Numbered from the stretch's first letter, positions 36,847-45,654 are shown. The stretch is DNA of 64,000 nt from Caballeronia sordidicola (GCF_002220365.1 NZ_MTHB01000046.1:158472-222471), one strand, 5' to 3'. Program-made: numbers and translations. Notes: a model not told the origin generated them from the sequence alone.

Positions 36847-37593
36847 ATGACACAAGCACGCGTGGTACTGGTAACGGGAGGCATGGGTGGCCTGGGCGAG
36901 ACGATCTCCACCAAGATGGTCGATGCCGGCTACAAGGTGGCCGTGACCTACTCGCCCGGCAACAACCGTCACGGCGAATGGGTGGCGCAGATGAAGGCGA
37001 ACGGTTATGACATCCTCGCCGTGCCCTGCGACGTAACCGACATCAACTCCTGCGCGAGCGCAGTGGCGCGCACGCAGGATGAGCTTGGGCCCATCGACGT
37101 ACTCGTCAACAACGCCGGCATCACGCGCGACATGACCTTCAAGAAGATGGACAAGGTCAACTGGGACGCGGTGCTGCGCACCAACCTCGACAGCCTGTTC
37201 AACATGACCAAGCAAGTCGCCGACGGCATGGTCGAGCGCAACTGGGGCCGCGTAATCAACGTGTCGTCGGTCAACGGCTCCAAAGGGGCCTTCGGCCAGA
37301 CCAACTACTCGGCAGCCAAATCCGGGGTACACGGTTTCACGAAAGCACTGGCGCTCGAAGTAGCCAGGAAGGGAGTCACCGTTAACACCATCTCGCCAGG
37401 TTACATCGGCACGAAGATGGTAACGGCCATTCCCCAGGAGATACTGGACTCCAAGATCCTGCCGAACATCCCGGTTGGCCGGCTCGGCAAGCCCGAGGAA
37501 GTCGCCGGGTTGATCATCTACCTTGCCTCCGAAGAAGCCGCCTTCGTGACCGGCGCCAACATCGCCATCAACGGCGGTCAGCACATGCAGTGA
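36847..37593 (+). CDS. phaB: Acetoacetyl-CoA reductase
   Basis: A 248-residue short-chain dehydrogenase that reduces acetoacetyl-CoA to (R)-3-hydroxybutyryl-CoA, normally with NADPH. The cofactor motif VTGGMGGLGETISTKM, NNAGITRDMTFKKMDK, the catalytic Ser in VINVSSVNGSKGAFGQTNY and the YSAAK tetrad all match PhaB. AAGGAGAC precedes the start. It follows phaA and would use NADPH released by the malic enzyme. Confidence 0.95.
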   Translation: MTQARVVLVTGGMGGLGETISTKMVDAGYKVAVTYSPGNNRHGEWVAQMKANGYDILAVPCDVTDINSCASAVARTQDELGPIDVLVNNAGITRDMTFKKMDKVNWDAVLRTNLDSLFNMTKQVADGMVERNWGRVINVSSVNGSKGAFGQTNYSAAKSGVHGFTKALALEVARKGVTVNTISPGYIGTKMVTAIPQEILDSKILPNIPVGRLGKPEEVAGLIIYLASEEAAFVTGANIAINGGQHMQ

Positions 37594-37746
37594 CAAACCC
37601 CTCCCCGGTCAGGGAAAACTCAGACCCGGCCGCGAACTACCGCCGTCGGCAGCGGCGGCAATCGGTACTCGCGTGCCTGTCCGGCACCGGCCCGGGTCTA
37701 CCGGGGCACCAGCAAGACGGTCCTCTTACTACTCAAGGAGACAAAC

Positions 37747-38442
37747 GTGATCAAGTCTGGAATCGATCAGGATGCTTTGGTCAAGATGTTCGCTGAAGCC
37801 ACGGCCAAGCAGTCGGAGACCTTGGGCAGCGCCGTGCGCGAGGCTACGCTGAAGGCGCTTCAGGAGCGTGAGTTGACCTTGGAGAACATACGCAAGGTCC
37901 TGAAAACAGTAACTCAGGCGGCCTCAACGGGCACGGCGCAGAATCCGGCGGGTTCCATGGACGTTGAGCAGTTGCTGGGCAAGGCCTTTGCCGGCATGGA
38001 CGCCGCTCTGCTGCAAACGGTCGAGGCCCAGCGCAAGGCCTTGGCGCAGTTTGTCAATCAGGGCGTGGATGTGCAGGACAAACACATGAAAAGCGCGCTG
38101 GCCAATCTGGAGCAGATGGAGAATGTCTTCTTCACGACGGTATCCAGAGCGACCCGGGAAACCGGCGACTCGCTGCGCGCACCCTGGCAGCACGTGCTCG
38201 ATGCCATGAAGCTCAAGGGCACCGATACCGGAGCGCAAGCCAGCGTGAGCGTCGAGCAGTTGCTGGCCCAGGCACAGGCAGCCTTGCGGGATGGCCGGGC
38301 CAACGGCGTGCATGCCGCCCGGGCCATGATGGACAGCTACGCTGCGCTGGTGAGCGGCGTACTGATCGGCATGTCCGACGCTCTGCAGCCCGAGGCCGTG
38401 CCTGACTCGGGCCGGTCCCGCAAAACGCAAGCCCAGGCCTAG
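37747..38442 (+). CDS. Phasin-like helical PHB-associated protein
   Basis: A 231-residue protein with no recognised catalytic motif, predicted almost wholly helical, Ala/Gln/Glu-rich with heptad-like spacing (LLGKAFAGMDAALLQTVEAQ, LAQFVNQGVDVQDKHMKSAL, SVEQLLAQAQAALRDGRANG). Start is a GTG at 37747 with AAGGAGAC upstream. It sits directly after phaA-phaB and before the bd oxidase operon. This fits a phasin or phasin-associated granule protein that coats PHB. It lacks the exact classical phasin opening, so the assignment rests on composition and context. Gap 37594-37746 holds nothing I recognise. Confidence 0.65.
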   Translation: MIKSGIDQDALVKMFAEATAKQSETLGSAVREATLKALQERELTLENIRKVLKTVTQAASTGTAQNPAGSMDVEQLLGKAFAGMDAALLQTVEAQRKALAQFVNQGVDVQDKHMKSALANLEQMENVFFTTVSRATRETGDSLRAPWQHVLDAMKLKGTDTGAQASVSVEQLLAQAQAALRDGRANGVHAARAMMDSYAALVSGVLIGMSDALQPEAVPDSGRSRKTQAQA

Positions 38443-38455
38443 GGCGATCCCGGCC

Positions 38456-38647
38456 GTGCGTCATACCCCGCGCCTGGCAGGCGATATTGCACGAGTTCTC
38501 CTCGTCAAGACGGTACTGTTATTCGTTATCCTTAAGATACTTGAACCCAGCCCGCAAGCTGCCCGTGTCGATCGGGCCAGCACCGCGCGACACCTGTTGG
38601 GCACGGCACGCAATTTACCGTCGTTGAAGGACACGCATGGCAGTTGA
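38456..38647 (+). CDS. cydP: CydP-like small subunit of cytochrome bd oxidase
   Basis: A 63-residue protein with a single membrane helix (IARVLLVKTVLLFVILKIL) flanked by basic residues and a tail ending near TARHLLGTARNLPS. Composition, length and position directly before cydA match the putative small subunit CydP found in bd oxidase operons of beta- and gamma-proteobacteria. It starts at GTG 38456 and overlaps the cydA start by 11 bases, so translation is coupled. Role: probably stabilises or modulates the oxidase in the inner membrane. Confidence 0.75.
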   Translation: MRHTPRLAGDIARVLLVKTVLLFVILKILEPSPQAARVDRASTARHLLGTARNLPSLKDTHGS

Positions 38648-40229
38648 TCCCGAAGTCGTCGCGCTGTCGCGGCTGCAGTTCGGCGCCACCGCGCTCTATC
38701 ACTTCCTGTTCGTCCCACTGACGCTCGGGATGTCGTGGCTGCTTGTCATCATGGAGTCGCTGTATGTGATGACCGGCAAGCTCGTCTACAAGGACATGAC
38801 CCAGTTCTGGGGCAAGCTGTTCGCAATCAACTTCGCGATGGGCGTCACGACCGGCATCACACTCGAATTCCAGTTCGGCACCAACTGGGCCTACTACTCG
38901 TACTACGTCGGCGACGTGTTCGGCGTACCGGTTGCAGTCGAAGGGTTGATGGCGTTTTTTCTCGAGTCGACCTTCGTCGGCTTGTTCTTCTTCGGCTGGG
39001 ATCGCCTCGGCCGGGTGCAGCATCTCGCTGTGACTGTCCTCGTCGCGCTGGGCTCCAACCTCTCGGCGCTTTGGATCCTGATCGCCAATGGCTGGATGCA
39101 GAACCCAGTGGGCGCCGCGTTCAACGTCGAGACACTGCGCATGGAGCTGGTCAGCATCGAGGCGGTCATCTTCAACCCGGTCGCGCAGGCGAAGTTCGTC
39201 CATACGGTGGCCGCGGGCTATGTCGCCGCGGCGATGTTCGTACTCGGCATCAGTTCGTGGTATCTGCTGAAGGGACGTGACGTGGCGTTCGCGATACGTT
39301 CGTTCGCGATCGCAGCGGCCTTCGGTTTGGCGTCCGTGTTGTCGGTGATCGTGCTCGGCGACGAGTCGGGCTACACTGCGGGCGAAGTCCAGAAGGTCAA
39401 GCTCGCGGCGATCGAGGCCGAGTGGGAGACCCAACCGGCACCGGCATCATTCATGCTGTTCGGCATTCCTGATGATGACACTGAGACTTCCAGGTACGCG
39501 ATCTACGTTCCCTGGCTGCTAGGACTGATCGCGACCCGCTCCGCCGACACGCCCGTGCCAGGCATCCGCGAGTTGCGCGCAGATGCCGTACAGCGCATCC
39601 GCAGCGGCCAGCGCGCCTTCGCCGCGCTCCAGTCGATGAAACGCGGTGATCGCAGCTCACCCGTGATGGCGCAGTGGCAACAGCATGGCGGCGATCTTGG
39701 TTACGGCCTGTTGCTTGCGAAGTACACGCCGGCCGTCGTCGATGCAACCGATACGCAGATCACGCTGGCCGCCCATGACACGATTCCGCGCGTCGCCCCC
39801 CTGTTCTGGGCGTTCCGCGGAATGGCCGGGCTGGGCATGTGGTTCCTGCTGGTGTTTGCCGCTGCGTTCTACTTCATCGCGCGGCGCAACGTGGCGCCCA
39901 AGCGCTGGCTGATGAGGATCGCGCTATGGTCGATTCCGCTACCCTGGGTGGCGGCCGAGCTGGGTTGGTTCGTGGCTGAATATGGCCGTCAGCCGTGGAC
40001 CGTCAGCGGTGTGCTGCCGACTTACCTGAGCGTGTCGAGCGTAGCCCCGGGCGACCTGTACTTCAGCCTGACGGGATTCGTTGGCTTCTACACGCTGCTG
40101 CTGGCGGTGGAACTCTATCTGATGTTCAAGTATTCCCGCCTGGGTCCGAGCAGCTTGGGGCAGGGTCGATATCATTTCGAAACCCACTCCGACGCGATCG
40201 CACAGGGAGACACCGATGTTCGAGCCTGA
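38637..40229 (+). CDS. cydA: Cytochrome bd ubiquinol oxidase subunit I
   Basis: A 530-residue heme-bearing subunit. It begins LSRLQFGATALYHFLFVPLT with the high-spin heme b His, has TNWAYYSYYVGDVFGVPVAV, the second His in QAKFVHTVAAGYVAAAMFVL, the quinone loop VKLAAIEAEWETQP and the heme-ligand and quinol region GRQPWTVSGVLPTYLSVSSV. Length and a long Q-loop place it near the E. coli-type CydA. It reduces oxygen to water with high affinity and without proton pumping. AAGGA precedes the ATG. Gene order is cydP-cydA-cydB-cydX. Confidence 0.96.
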   Translation: MAVDPEVVALSRLQFGATALYHFLFVPLTLGMSWLLVIMESLYVMTGKLVYKDMTQFWGKLFAINFAMGVTTGITLEFQFGTNWAYYSYYVGDVFGVPVAVEGLMAFFLESTFVGLFFFGWDRLGRVQHLAVTVLVALGSNLSALWILIANGWMQNPVGAAFNVETLRMELVSIEAVIFNPVAQAKFVHTVAAGYVAAAMFVLGISSWYLLKGRDVAFAIRSFAIAAAFGLASVLSVIVLGDESGYTAGEVQKVKLAAIEAEWETQPAPASFMLFGIPDDDTETSRYAIYVPWLLGLIATRSADTPVPGIRELRADAVQRIRSGQRAFAALQSMKRGDRSSPVMAQWQQHGGDLGYGLLLAKYTPAVVDATDTQITLAAHDTIPRVAPLFWAFRGMAGLGMWFLLVFAAAFYFIARRNVAPKRWLMRIALWSIPLPWVAAELGWFVAEYGRQPWTVSGVLPTYLSVSSVAPGDLYFSLTGFVGFYTLLLAVELYLMFKYSRLGPSSLGQGRYHFETHSDAIAQGDTDVRA

Positions 40230-41355
40230 CACGCTGCGCCTCGCGTGGTGGTTGTTGATCATCGTGCTGTTCGCCGGCTTCGTCGTCACCGACGGCTTCG
40301 ATCTCGGCGCGCTGATCCTGTTGCCATGGGTCGGCAAGACCGATGAACAGCGCCGCGTGGTCCTCAACGCGGTCGGCGCTACTTGGGAAGGCAACCAGAC
40401 CTGGCTGATCACCGCAGTCGGGGCAACCTTTGCCGCGTTTCCACAGGTCTATGCCGTGAGCTTTTCCGGGGCGTACATCGTAATGATGCTTGCCCTGTTC
40501 GCGCTGTTCGCGAGGCCAGTTGGTTTTGACTATCGCAGCAAGCTCCAGAGCCGCCGCTGGCGCACCGCGTGGGACTGGGCGCTATTCGCCGGTGGCCTGG
40601 TGCCTGCCGTGGCATTTGGCTTGCTGGTGGGCAACCTGTTCATCGGCCTGCCATTCCGGCTCGACAGCGATTTTCGCATGGCTTATAGCGGGCACTTCAC
40701 CAGCCTGTTTCAGCCGTTTGCCGTGCTCGTCGCGGTTGCTGCGGTAGCGTTGTGCGCGATGCATGGCGGCGCCTATGTGCAGAGGCGCACCGAACCGGCG
40801 TTTGCTCGTGCGGTCGGACGCCGAACGTCGGGAGCCGCGCTGATCTTCACGCTGTTGTTCGTCATCTGCGGCGCATGGCTGGCAACCTCCTTGCCCGGCC
40901 TTCGCTTTGACACTGCGGCACTCCTGCAAGCGCCTGCAGCAGGGTCGGCACGGCTGCCTCAGCATGTGGCCGGCGGCTGGACCGGCAACTTCGTGCGGTG
41001 TCCCGGTCTGCTGGCCCTCCCCCTGCTAGCCGTTCTCGGTGCGATGGCGACCGCCCTGCTCAGCCGGACGGCGCACTGGACCGCTGCATTCTGTTCGAGT
41101 TCGCTGACCGTGCTGGCGGCGATCTTCACCGCGGGCGTCACTTTATTCCCGGTGCTGCTGCCTTCGTCGATCGACCCCGCAAGCAGCCTGACGTTATGGA
41201 ACGCCAGTTCGAGCCCCAGAACCCTGAAGATCATGCTGATCGTGGCGGCGTTGTTCGTGCCGCTGATCGTGCTGTACACCGGCTGGGTTTATCGCGTGCT
41301 GCGCGGCCCGATCACCGTGGAAGATATTCGAAGCCACGGCGCAAAACTATACTGA
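40216..41355 (+). CDS. cydB: Cytochrome bd ubiquinol oxidase subunit II
   Basis: A 379-residue membrane subunit: LRLAWWLLIIVLFAGFVVTD, DGFDLGALILLPWVGKTDEQ, GATWEGNQTWLITAVGATFA and a C-terminal GWVYRVLRGPITVEDI. It overlaps cydA by 14 bases and is followed by cydX after 19 bases. It pairs with CydA to form the core of the oxidase. No cydDC export genes, needed for assembly, are seen in the window. Confidence 0.96.
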   Translation: MFEPDTLRLAWWLLIIVLFAGFVVTDGFDLGALILLPWVGKTDEQRRVVLNAVGATWEGNQTWLITAVGATFAAFPQVYAVSFSGAYIVMMLALFALFARPVGFDYRSKLQSRRWRTAWDWALFAGGLVPAVAFGLLVGNLFIGLPFRLDSDFRMAYSGHFTSLFQPFAVLVAVAAVALCAMHGGAYVQRRTEPAFARAVGRRTSGAALIFTLLFVICGAWLATSLPGLRFDTAALLQAPAAGSARLPQHVAGGWTGNFVRCPGLLALPLLAVLGAMATALLSRTAHWTAAFCSSSLTVLAAIFTAGVTLFPVLLPSSIDPASSLTLWNASSSPRTLKIMLIVAALFVPLIVLYTGWVYRVLRGPITVEDIRSHGAKLY

Positions 41356-41374
41356 ACGATGGAGCATCTACCTT

Positions 41375-41521
41375 ATGTGGTACTTCACCTGGGTCCTCGG
41401 TCTAGGGCTGGCACTCGCTTTCGCGATCATCAACGCGCTATGGCTGGAGTCTTCATACGCATTCGGACAGATCGACGAAGACACTACACGCGAACGCTTC
41501 GAGTCCCGCGTAGAGCGCTAA
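41375..41521 (+). CDS. cydX: CydX small subunit of cytochrome bd oxidase
   Basis: A 48-residue protein with the CydX signature: MWYFTWVLGLGLALAFAIIN followed by ALWLESSYAFGQIDED and a charged tail. A single transmembrane helix packs against CydA in known enzymes and is needed for stability. GGAG lies upstream (GATGGAGC). It completes the cyd operon. A decayed second copy lies at 43450 after phaC. Confidence 0.95.
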   Translation: MWYFTWVLGLGLALAFAIINALWLESSYAFGQIDEDTTRERFESRVER

Positions 41522-41539
41522 AATTTTCCCTATAGTTCG

Positions 41540-41569
41540 ATATCCTTACATTCTCGATCAGAAGGATAT
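41540..41569 (+). promoter_or_regulatory. Hairpin that would cover a ribosome-binding site
   Basis: ATATCCTT (41540-41547) and AAGGATAT (41562-41569) are perfect inverted repeats 14 bases apart. The right arm contains AAGGA, the only ribosome site for the small frame at 41574. The RNA hairpin could therefore control translation of that frame and, by coupling, phaC. It could also be a protein-binding site. Confidence 0.45.
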
Positions 41570-41573
41570 TTCC

Positions 41574-41675
41574 ATGCAACGAAGTCCTTCGTCCTCTATC
41601 ACGCACGCTGCGAAAAAAATGAAGGGCCAACTAGCGGCGCGTGACGCGCTGTCGATTTTCCTTTCCAACCTGTAG
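41574..41675 (+). CDS. Possible 33-residue leader peptide upstream of phaC
   Basis: ATG at 41574 follows AAGGATATTTCC. The frame reads MQRSPSSSITHAAKKMKGQ and ends SIFLSNL. Its TAG stop is part of TAGGAG, the ribosome site of phaC, so translation of the two could be coupled. The peptide is basic in the middle with a short hydrophobic end and matches nothing I know. It may be a real small protein, a regulatory leader or chance. Confidence 0.4.
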   Translation: MQRSPSSSITHAAKKMKGQLAARDALSIFLSNL

Positions 41676-41683
41676 GAGACAGC

Positions 41684-43402
41684 ATGGCCTCGCCGTTCAA
41701 CATGCCGGACGAGTTCGTCCGGGGATTTTTCAAATCGGCGCAGACGCTGATGCAAGCGTTACCAGGCGTGCCCTGCGATGCATCCGCGAGGGCGGCCGAG
41801 CCCCCAGCCCTCGCGCTTGCACAGGCGCAGACCCACTACTGGCAGCAGCAGATGGCGCTGTATATGGGCATGGTTGCAAGCGCCGCCGGCAAGACTCCGG
41901 AGCCGACGGCACTTCCCGAGCGCGGTGACCGCCGGTTCAATGCCGACGCGTGGCGAGACAATCCCTGGTATAGCCTGCTCATGCAGACTTATCTGCTCAA
42001 CGCGCGCCTGCTTGACGAAATGGTCGAAGCGGCCGGCATTGAGGAGAAGGAAAAACACAAGCTGCGCTTCTATGTGCGCCAGTTTATCGACTCGATGAGC
42101 CCGGCCAACTTCGCGGCGACCAATCCCGAGGCCATGACAGTTGCGCTCGAAACGCAAGGGGAAAGCATCAGGGCCGGTTTTGCGAACCTGGTCGATGACC
42201 TGAAACGCGGCCGCATCTCCATCACCGATGAGAGCGCATTCGAAGTGGGCCGTAATGTCGCGGTCTCCAAAGGTTCGGTCGTGTTCGAGAACGAGCTGTT
42301 CCAGCTGATCCAGTACGCGCCGCTCACCGACGAGGTCGCCACGCGAGCGCTCGTGATTGTGCCGCCGTGCATCAACAAGTTCTACATCCTGGATCTTCAG
42401 CCGGAAAACTCGTTCGTGCGCTTTGCAAGCGAACAAGGCCAGACGGTGTTCCTTGTGTCCTGGCGCAACCCCGGCGCCGAACTGGCACACATAACCTGGG
42501 ACGACTACCTCGAAAAAGGCGCGATGAAGGCGATCGAGATCGGGCTCGCGATCAGCGGTGCCGACAAGGTCAACGCGCTCGGCTGGTGCGTGGGCGGCAC
42601 GATCCTGTCATCGGCCGTCGCGGTGCTGCGCGCACGCGGCGACGAGTCGGTGGCGAGTCTCACGCTTCTCACGACCATGCTCGATTTCAGCGACCCGGGC
42701 GACCTGGGCGTGTTCATCGACGAACAGGGGGTTTCGCAGCGCGAACAGTCCATCGGTCACGGCGGAATCTACCCGGGCCAGGAACTCGGCTTCGTATTCC
42801 AGGCGCTGCGCGCCAACGACCTCATATGGCCTTACGTCGTCAATAACTACCTCAAGGGCAGCGCTCCCCAGGCGTTCGACCTGCTGTACTGGAATGCGGA
42901 CGGCACCAACCTGCCTGGGCCGATGTACGCCTGGTACCTGCGCAACATGTACCTCGAGAACAACCTGTGCAAGCCGGCCCGCCTCACGATGTGCGGCACC
43001 CCAGTGGACTTGGGATGCATCGACATGCCGAGCTATGTGCTCGCCACGCAGGAGGACCACATCGTGCCGTGGAAAGGCGCGTATCGCACGACGCAACTGG
43101 TCGGTGGCGGGAGGACTCAGTTTGTGCTCGGCGCGAGCGGTCATATAGCGGGCGTGATCAACCCGGCGTCGAAGAACAAGCGTAGTTTCTGGACCGACGG
43201 CCAACTGGGCGACGACGCGCAAGCGTGGCTTTGCTCCGCAACGTCGAAGCAAGGCAGCTGGTGGACGCACTGGATGGACTGGCTGAAACCGCATGCCGGC
43301 AAGCCGAGATCGGCTCCCAAACGACCCGGCAATGCGAAGTACAAGCCGATCGAGCCCGCGCCCGGGCGCTACGTCAGGAAGACCAGCAAAGATCAGGTGT
43401 GA
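41684..43402 (+). CDS. phaC: Class I poly(R)-hydroxyalkanoic acid synthase
   Basis: A 572-residue polymerase that joins hydroxybutyryl-CoA into PHB. The lipase-like box is GWCVGG with the acyl-Cys at about residue 302; the Asp and His of the triad are in LATQEDHIVPWKGAYRTTQ and LGASGHIAGVINPASKNKRS. The N-terminal region carries NPWYSLLMQTYLLNARLLDE and RFYVRQFIDSMSPANFAATN. Length is typical of class I. TAGGAGAC precedes the ATG. It is separated from phaA-phaB by the cyd operon, an unusual order, and completes the path from acetyl-CoA to polymer. Confidence 0.96.
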   Translation: MASPFNMPDEFVRGFFKSAQTLMQALPGVPCDASARAAEPPALALAQAQTHYWQQQMALYMGMVASAAGKTPEPTALPERGDRRFNADAWRDNPWYSLLMQTYLLNARLLDEMVEAAGIEEKEKHKLRFYVRQFIDSMSPANFAATNPEAMTVALETQGESIRAGFANLVDDLKRGRISITDESAFEVGRNVAVSKGSVVFENELFQLIQYAPLTDEVATRALVIVPPCINKFYILDLQPENSFVRFASEQGQTVFLVSWRNPGAELAHITWDDYLEKGAMKAIEIGLAISGADKVNALGWCVGGTILSSAVAVLRARGDESVASLTLLTTMLDFSDPGDLGVFIDEQGVSQREQSIGHGGIYPGQELGFVFQALRANDLIWPYVVNNYLKGSAPQAFDLLYWNADGTNLPGPMYAWYLRNMYLENNLCKPARLTMCGTPVDLGCIDMPSYVLATQEDHIVPWKGAYRTTQLVGGGRTQFVLGASGHIAGVINPASKNKRSFWTDGQLGDDAQAWLCSATSKQGSWWTHWMDWLKPHAGKPRSAPKRPGNAKYKPIEPAPGRYVRKTSKDQV

Positions 43403-43449
43403 GCTCACGGGAGCGCCCACAGTAAACGTCTGTATAAAAGAGCGAACGA

Positions 43450-43580
43450 ATGGCGTATTTGACGGGAATTCCCGGGTGTTCCGGCACGCGTGCGTTGGTA
43501 TCATTTAAGCATTATGGCTGGAAGCGTCATACGCGCTCGGCGACGAGCAAACTGATGGGCGCTTCGAATCGCGGTCAGGC
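43450..43580 (+). pseudogene. Decayed second copy of cydX
   Basis: From ATG 43450 the frame begins MAYLTGIPG, like MWYFTWVLG of CydX. A net two-base deletion shifts the frame, after which LWLEASYALGDE and GRFESR match LWLESSYAFGQI and ERFESR of CydX; an asparagine codon has become a stop (TAA at 43505-43507). The spacing of the two parts equals CydX apart from the two missing bases. So a complete cydX copy lies just after phaC and has decayed, pointing to an old duplication around phaC. Confidence 0.8.
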
Positions 43581-43672
43581 GCCTTCGGGGCACTAGGAAC
43601 CGCGATCAGGCCTCCATTCCAAGGGCCACGCGTCGGTTTGCGTGCGGCGCAAAGCCCCAGAGGAGACAGAAC

Positions 43673-43750
43673 ATGACCCAGTCGACGTTCGGGGCTGCGC
43701 TTCGGCTCGGCCACGCTATCGGACATGGGTTTCGGGCCACCTACCTGTGA
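43673..43750 (+). CDS. Possible 25-residue protein coupled to the sensor kinase
   Basis: ATG at 43673 has a strong ribosome site (AGAGGAGACAGAAC). The frame reads MTQSTFGAALRLGHAIGHGF and ends RATYL. Its stop TGA overlaps the GTG start of the dctB-type gene, so it could couple translation. No family is recognised. It could also mark an older start region of the kinase operon. Confidence 0.4.
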   Translation: MTQSTFGAALRLGHAIGHGFRATYL

Positions 43751-45654
43751 TTCATCCGCCTGCGAATCAAGTTCAGGTACGGCAAAGCCATGTCAGGACG
43801 AGCGTCCGGCGCACGCTGGCCGTATGCGCGGCGCTTGTGCTCATCGCGGTAGCCGCCCTGATCGGACATGCAGTGGCCATGCAATCCGAGCTGGACAACC
43901 TGCGCGATGCAGCCCAGCACCGTCTCGACATGGTCGGCGCGGGAATCGAGGGCGATCTGAAGCGTCTGGATTACCTGCCGTCGCTGCTGGAGATGACGCC
44001 CAGCGTGTTCGCGCTGCTGGATGCCCCAGGCAACCGCCCCCTGCGCGAGGAAGTCGATCGTTATCTGCAGGGAGTCAGCGCAACGGCCGGCGCGACCAGC
44101 CTCTATGTTCTGAATCGGGCGGGCGTAGGCATTGCGGCGTCGGACTGGAACCAGCCGGGTACGCCGGTTGGTGCGGATCTCTCGTTTCGGCCCTACGTGA
44201 GGGACGCACTAGCGCACGGACGTGGCAGTTTCTACGGTATGGGTTTCACCAGCAAGCGCGCCGGATATTACCTGTCCTATGCCGTCTACCATGAAGGCCA
44301 GTTGCGCGGCATCGCCACCGTCAAGGTCAACCTGGAAGACGCCGCGCTCGAATGGAAAAAACTTCCCGGCAATGTCATGCTGGTCGACGAACGCGACGTG
44401 GTGATCCTGTCGTCCCGCGATGAGTGGAAATTCCGGCCGCTGGCACCGCTGACGCAGCAAGCGCTCGCGGATATCGCCAGTACACGTCCCTACGGGGATG
44501 CCACGCTGGCGCCGCTCGACTGGCGTGTGACGAAGCGCCTTGACACCGGCGCTTCACTGGTCCGTTTGAATGGCAGCGCTTATTTGGCTACGACGCGGCC
44601 GTTGACTCAGCAGGCCGGCTGGCATCTGATCGTGCTCGACGACGTGGCGCCGGTACGCACAAGTGCGTGGGTGCTGGCCATCACCGCCGCGCTGGGGACA
44701 GCGGTGATGCTGTTGCTGGCGACAGTGCTCGCACAACGCCAGCGTGCGCTGCGCCAAAGACTCGCCGGTCAGGCCGCCCTGCAGGCCGCCCATGACAGCC
44801 TCGAGGCGAAGATTGTCGACCGCACGGCCGAATTGCGCAGCGCGGTCACCCAACTCGGCGAGGAAGTAGAGGTGCGCAAGGCCGTCGAGGCCGACCTGCG
44901 GGTCATGCAGGGCGAACTGGTACATACCGGCAAGATGGCAGCGTTGGGTCAGATGTCGGCCGGCATGGTGCACGAGCTGAATCAGCCACTGGCCGCATTG
45001 CGCACGCTCTCCGACAACGCCTGTGTGCTGCTGGACAAGGATCGGCTAGGCGATGTGCGGGGCAATCTGCAGCGCATCGCGTATCTCGTGGATCGCCTTG
45101 GACGCCTGACCTATCAGCTCAAGGCCTTTGCGCACAAGACCAGTCCCACACGCGTGCCCGTGCCCTTGCAGCAAATGATTGCCAACGTGCAGTTTCTGGT
45201 GGCGGAACGTTTGCGCGACAACGGCGTGGAACTGGTGGTGCAGGTGGTGCCCGCCGGGCTCGCCGCGCTGGCCGAGGAGGCACGGCTTGAGCAGGTGCTG
45301 GTGAATCTGTTGGGTAACGCCATTGACGCCATGGCGGCCTCGCCGCAGCGCCGTCTGCGCGTAGAAGCGAGCGTGGCCGACACGGCGGGCAAGCGCTGCG
45401 TCATCCAGGTCATCGATAGCGGCCCCGGCATACGCGCCGACATCCTGCCGCGCCTGTTCGAACCTTTCATCACCAGCAAACCGGCTGGCGCGGGCCTGGG
45501 GCTGGGCCTGATGATATCGGCTCACATCGTGCGCGAGTTGGGCGGCAGCCTGCACGCTCAAAACATGAATGGAAGCGGCATGGACGGAGGCGGCGCCTGT
45601 TTCGTGATCGAACTGCCGCTTGCGGCCACACTGAAGGTTGAATCCAATGAGTGA
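43747..45654 (+). CDS. dctB: Sensor histidine kinase, DctB type
   Basis: A 635-residue membrane kinase. Membrane helix 1 (LAVCAALVLIAVAALIGHAV, about 22-42) is followed by a periplasmic PDC/Cache sensor of about 250 residues, then helix 2 (WVLAITAALGTAVMLLLATV), a coiled-coil, and the kinase core. The phosphorylated His is in AGMVHELNQPLAALR (His about 409). ATP-binding boxes: EQVLVNLLGNAIDAM, VIDSGPGI and GAGLGLGLMISA. It is like DctB, which senses C4-dicarboxylates together with DctA. GTG at 43747 fits the overlap with the 25-residue frame. It overlaps the regulator gene by 8 bases. Confidence 0.9.
   Translation: MIHPPANQVQVRQSHVRTSVRRTLAVCAALVLIAVAALIGHAVAMQSELDNLRDAAQHRLDMVGAGIEGDLKRLDYLPSLLEMTPSVFALLDAPGNRPLREEVDRYLQGVSATAGATSLYVLNRAGVGIAASDWNQPGTPVGADLSFRPYVRDALAHGRGSFYGMGFTSKRAGYYLSYAVYHEGQLRGIATVKVNLEDAALEWKKLPGNVMLVDERDVVILSSRDEWKFRPLAPLTQQALADIASTRPYGDATLAPLDWRVTKRLDTGASLVRLNGSAYLATTRPLTQQAGWHLIVLDDVAPVRTSAWVLAITAALGTAVMLLLATVLAQRQRALRQRLAGQAALQAAHDSLEAKIVDRTAELRSAVTQLGEEVEVRKAVEADLRVMQGELVHTGKMAALGQMSAGMVHELNQPLAALRTLSDNACVLLDKDRLGDVRGNLQRIAYLVDRLGRLTYQLKAFAHKTSPTRVPVPLQQMIANVQFLVAERLRDNGVELVVQVVPAGLAALAEEARLEQVLVNLLGNAIDAMAASPQRRLRVEASVADTAGKRCVIQVIDSGPGIRADILPRLFEPFITSKPAGAGLGLGLMISAHIVRELGGSLHAQNMNGSGMDGGGACFVIELPLAATLKVESNE

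Noticed and set aside
38465..38480. A third sigma-54-like element (TGGCAGGCGATATTGCAC) before cydA
   Set aside because: GG and GC are eleven bases apart, not ten, a spacing RpoN rarely tolerates, and it lies inside the cydP coding frame.
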